Of a DNA stretch of 9,829 bases, positions 8,055 to 9,829 are shown piece by piece. This DNA is from Bradyrhizobium sp. Its GTDB lineage: Bacteria > Pseudomonadota > Alphaproteobacteria > Rhizobiales > Xanthobacteraceae. Position 1 is the first letter of the stretch. Each line of letters opens with the position of its first letter. The notes beneath the pieces were generated by a model that saw only the letters and a program-made list of their open reading frames with translations, was not told the origin of the DNA and did no database searches. The translations under genes were made by a program, and so were the position numbers. The DNA is taken from assembly GCA_025960445.1 (NCBI GenBank), contig JAICIT010000053.1, forward strand, positions 1 through 9,829. The letters are read 5' to 3'.

Positions 8055-8930
8055 TCATCGCCTCCCGAGCAGGCCTTGGGGCCGGATGTACATCACGATC
8101 ACCAGTAGCAGCAGAGCCGGAATCGTGCGGTACGCCGGCGAAACGAGATACGCGGTAAGGGTCTCCAGATACCCAACCACGAACGCGGCAATCAGCGATC
8201 CCGAGACGCTCCCCAGACCGCCCAGCACCACGATCGAAAACGCGCTCGCGGTGAGCGGGCCTACGCTGTAGGAGCTGACGCCGAGAAACATTCCGAGCAG
8301 CACGCCGGCAATACCGGCAAGTATCCCGTAAATTGCCCAAACCACGATGTAGATGTTGGTAAGCTCCAGTCCGAGCAGAGTGACGCCGCGCGGGTTCATC
8401 GACGCCGCCAGGACCGCCTTGCCGGTACGCGTGCGATTCACCAACGCCCAAAGTAGCCCGATCACCAGACAACAAACGACCGCGGTGAAAATTTCATTCC
8501 GCGGCGTCCGAACGCCGAAAATGTCCATCACCCCTTCCACGATGGGCAGCACGGTCTTGGCGTTGTTCGTGAAGAAGTAGGCGATTAGTTCCTGGATCAT
8601 GATGCCCCAGAGCAGAGTGCCGGTCAGCACGAAGATTTCCTTCTCCTCGTTGGGTATCCGTCTAGACCTTTGAATCGGCTGCACCACCGCAAAGTAGGTT
8701 GCGAACGCCGCCACCAGCGCGACCACTACCCCGAGCAGCGCGCCTTCGTAAGTGTTCATGTGCAACATGCTGGCGCCGGCCCATGCCGCTACTGCCGCCA
8801 ACACCATGATTGCGCCGTGCGAGAGATTGAGCACGCCGGAAACGCCGAAGATAAGCGTGAAGCCGGTCGCACCCAAAGCATACAAGGCACTAATGGCAAA
8901 GCCGTCGATGAGAATTTGAAAGGCAAGCAT
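8055..8930 (-). CDS. LivH-like inner-membrane permease of the ABC transporter
   Basis: This 291-residue permease of the LivH family has the full typical length. The opening LIDGFAISALYALGATGFTLIFGVSGVLNLSHG is the characteristic first helices and loop. The conserved VVLGGLGSVSGSLIAAFVVGYLE stretch before the last helices and the ending PQGLLGRR are also typical. About eight membrane segments are visible. The start is ATG 8930; no clear Shine-Dalgarno precedes it (the upstream bases are A/T-rich), so initiation may be weak. livH lies 94 bp downstream of the binding-protein gene, with a strong terminator in between, and is almost continuous with livM. Expression of livH-livM-livGF therefore depends on read-through of that terminator or on a local promoter I cannot identify. 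Confidence 0.95.
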   Translation of the reverse strand: MLAFQILIDGFAISALYALGATGFTLIFGVSGVLNLSHGAIMVLAAVAAWAGASMLHMNTYEGALLGVVVALVAAFATYFAVVQPIQRSRRIPNEEKEIFVLTGTLLWGIMIQELIAYFFTNNAKTVLPIVEGVMDIFGVRTPRNEIFTAVVCCLVIGLLWALVNRTRTGKAVLAASMNPRGVTLLGLELTNIYIVVWAIYGILAGIAGVLLGMFLGVSSYSVGPLTASAFSIVVLGGLGSVSGSLIAAFVVGYLETLTAYLVSPAYRTIPALLLLVIVMYIRPQGLLGRR

Positions 8931-8938
8931 CTAATAAA

Positions 8939-8960
8939 CTGCCGCGGCAGCACCGCTGCC
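8939..8960. repeat. GC-rich palindrome and overlapping stem-loop before livH
   Basis: CTGCCGCGGCAG (8939-8950) is a perfect 12-bp palindrome, 9 to 20 bases upstream of the livH ATG. Overlapping it, GGCAGC (8946-8951) can pair with GCTGCC (8955-8960) around a 3-nt loop. It could serve as an operator or limit access to the livH start, which lacks a clear ribosome-binding site. The symmetry is certain; the function is a guess. Confidence 0.35.
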
Positions 8961-8980
8961 CTGTAGGAAAACGCAACGTG

Positions 8981-9010
8981 AAAAATGCTCCCGGGAGGGA
9001 CCCGGGAGCA
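8981..9010 (-). terminator. Strong rho-independent terminator after the binding-protein gene
   Basis: Reading the minus strand, a perfect 10-bp stem (9010-9001 with 8995-8986, core GCTCCCGGG/CCCGGGAGC) encloses a 5-nt loop (8996-9000) and is followed directly by five T residues (complement of 8985-8981). It begins 15 bp after the livK-like stop codon and ends about 50 bp before livH. A terminator between binding protein and permease genes is a common way to make excess binding protein; the hairpin may also protect the 3' end of that mRNA. In the plus direction no T-run follows, so it acts on the minus strand. Confidence 0.85.
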
Positions 9011-9024
9011 ATCTTCATTCGACT

Positions 9025-9829
9025 TTAATTTGAGGTGACCTTGATGAAGCTTGGGAACTTCAACTGGCCCTTGGCGACCTCGGCAGGCCAGACCGCGACC
9101 TGCTTGCCATCCTGCCACTGCAGCATAAGGCCGGTAATCAGTCCCTTGCCGTATTTGATCGAATGGGTGAACTGATCCTCTTTGCCGTAAAACTGGACAC
9201 GGCCGATGGTGCCGACCCAGTCGGTCTTTTCGAGTGCGGCTACCAGCTTGTCGGCATCGGTCGAGCCGGCGCGCTTCACTGCATCCGCGATGTAGTACAC
9301 TTCATCATAGGAGGTGTAGCCCGCGTATGAGGGGAAGTTGCCGAACTTGGCCTTGAATGCCTGCGTGAAAGGCAGGCTCTTCGGCGTCACCGGAACGTCC
9401 GGCCCGGAGACCGCCTGAAACAGCACGCCTTCTGCGGCATCGTTCGTATCCTTGGCGAAGGTGCTGTTGGTTGCCTGCGAGCTGATGCCGAACATTGGGA
9501 TCGGAACCTGCTGATTCTTCCACTGCACCGTCGGCTGCACGCCAACATGCGAAATCCCGGTGATGATGACGTCCGGCTTGGCGCCCTCGATCTTGTTGAA
9601 GATCGGGGTGAAGTCGGTCGTGTCGGGCGAGAAGCGGATGTGATCGAGCACCTTCAGCCCGATTTTCGGCAGGCACTCTTCATATCCAACGTCGAGTGGC
9701 TTGGTCCAGGCCGCGTCCTCGCTCATGATCACGGCGGTCTTCATGTGCTTTTGCTCGACCAGCAGTTCCTTTGCGGCGTCGCAGACCGAGAGCGCGAGCG
9801 CAGCCGACGTCAGATAGCCGTGGAACGTG
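9025..9829 (-). CDS. LivK-like periplasmic substrate-binding protein, partial (N-terminus missing)
   Basis: The last 268 residues of a type I periplasmic binding protein of the branched-chain amino-acid ABC family are visible. The frame runs off the right edge without a stop; the ATG at 9744 is internal, since 28 more in-frame codons upstream (SAALALSVCDAAKELLVEQ and neighbours) match the fold's first-lobe helix. Typical elements follow: a strand and loop KTAVIMSEDAAWTK, SPDTTDFTPIFNKIEGAKPDVIITG (the family's DFxxxxxKIKxxxPDxI pattern), GVLFQAV, SYAGYTSYDEVYYIADAVKRAGSTD, and a final VWPAEVAKGQLKFP. The signal peptide and the first lobe's start lie outside. It would capture the substrate in the periplasm for the LivH/LivM/LivGF complex downstream. 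The ligand cannot be predicted; an amino acid is the family default. It ends at TAA 9025-9027, followed by the terminator. Confidence 0.93.
   Translation of the reverse strand, partial: TFHGYLTSAALALSVCDAAKELLVEQKHMKTAVIMSEDAAWTKPLDVGYEECLPKIGLKVLDHIRFSPDTTDFTPIFNKIEGAKPDVIITGISHVGVQPTVQWKNQQVPIPMFGISSQATNSTFAKDTNDAAEGVLFQAVSGPDVPVTPKSLPFTQAFKAKFGNFPSYAGYTSYDEVYYIADAVKRAGSTDADKLVAALEKTDWVGTIGRVQFYGKEDQFTHSIKYGKGLITGLMLQWQDGKQVAVWPAEVAKGQLKFPSFIKVTSN

Noticed and set aside
8059..8475. 139-residue N-terminal extension of livM
   Set aside because: It is an out-of-frame reading of livH with an Arg/Gly-rich, non-membrane composition; LivM proteins start near the chosen ATG, which has a good Shine-Dalgarno.

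Overview
The window looks like a chromosomal segment of a high-GC alphaproteobacterium, most likely in or near Bradyrhizobium/Rhodopseudomonas (Nitrobacteraceae). The evidence is the GC-rich coding style, a Liv-type branched-chain amino-acid ABC operon beside a cyclase-family hydrolase, and an Hsp20-Lon pair. This taxonomic call is inferred from protein style, not from a marker gene.

Layout, left half (+ strand). Positions 1-630 hold the C-terminal 209 residues of a short-chain dehydrogenase/reductase (SDR) that lacks the usual catalytic Tyr and probably the Ser. A poorly coding stretch of about 500 bp follows, with at most a broken Tat-signal-like reading frame. Next come a small four-helix membrane protein (1138-1620), an Hsp20 small heat-shock protein (1762-2169) and a complete 800-residue Lon protease (2173-4575). 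hsp20 and lon are 3 nt apart and almost certainly co-transcribed. The leader before hsp20 can fold into several hairpins, including one with a UUCG tetraloop, immediately upstream of the ribosome-binding site. Holding (Hsp20) and degradation (Lon) of damaged proteins make a coherent stress module, and the membrane protein may belong to it.

Layout, right half (- strand, convergent with lon). Reading leftwards from the right edge, the order is: a periplasmic binding protein (livK-like, N-terminus outside the window), a strong intrinsic terminator, livH-like permease, livM-like permease, one 494-residue protein in which the LivG and LivF ATPases are fused, about 280 bp of degraded DNA with what may be the last 24 codons of a Bug/TctC-type binding protein and an 11-bp tandem duplication, and a cyclase-family metal hydrolase (4590-5366). 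The permease and ATPase genes touch or nearly touch. The terminator between the binding-protein gene and the permease genes would give excess binding protein over membrane complex. The transported substrate cannot be read from sequence; branched-chain amino acids or another small carboxylate or amide are possible.

No RNA gene, CRISPR array, insertion sequence or phage feature was seen. I see no clearly novel multi-gene system. The most unusual points are the structured hsp20 leader, the catalytically atypical SDR, and the fused, functionally asymmetric LivG-LivF ATPase.
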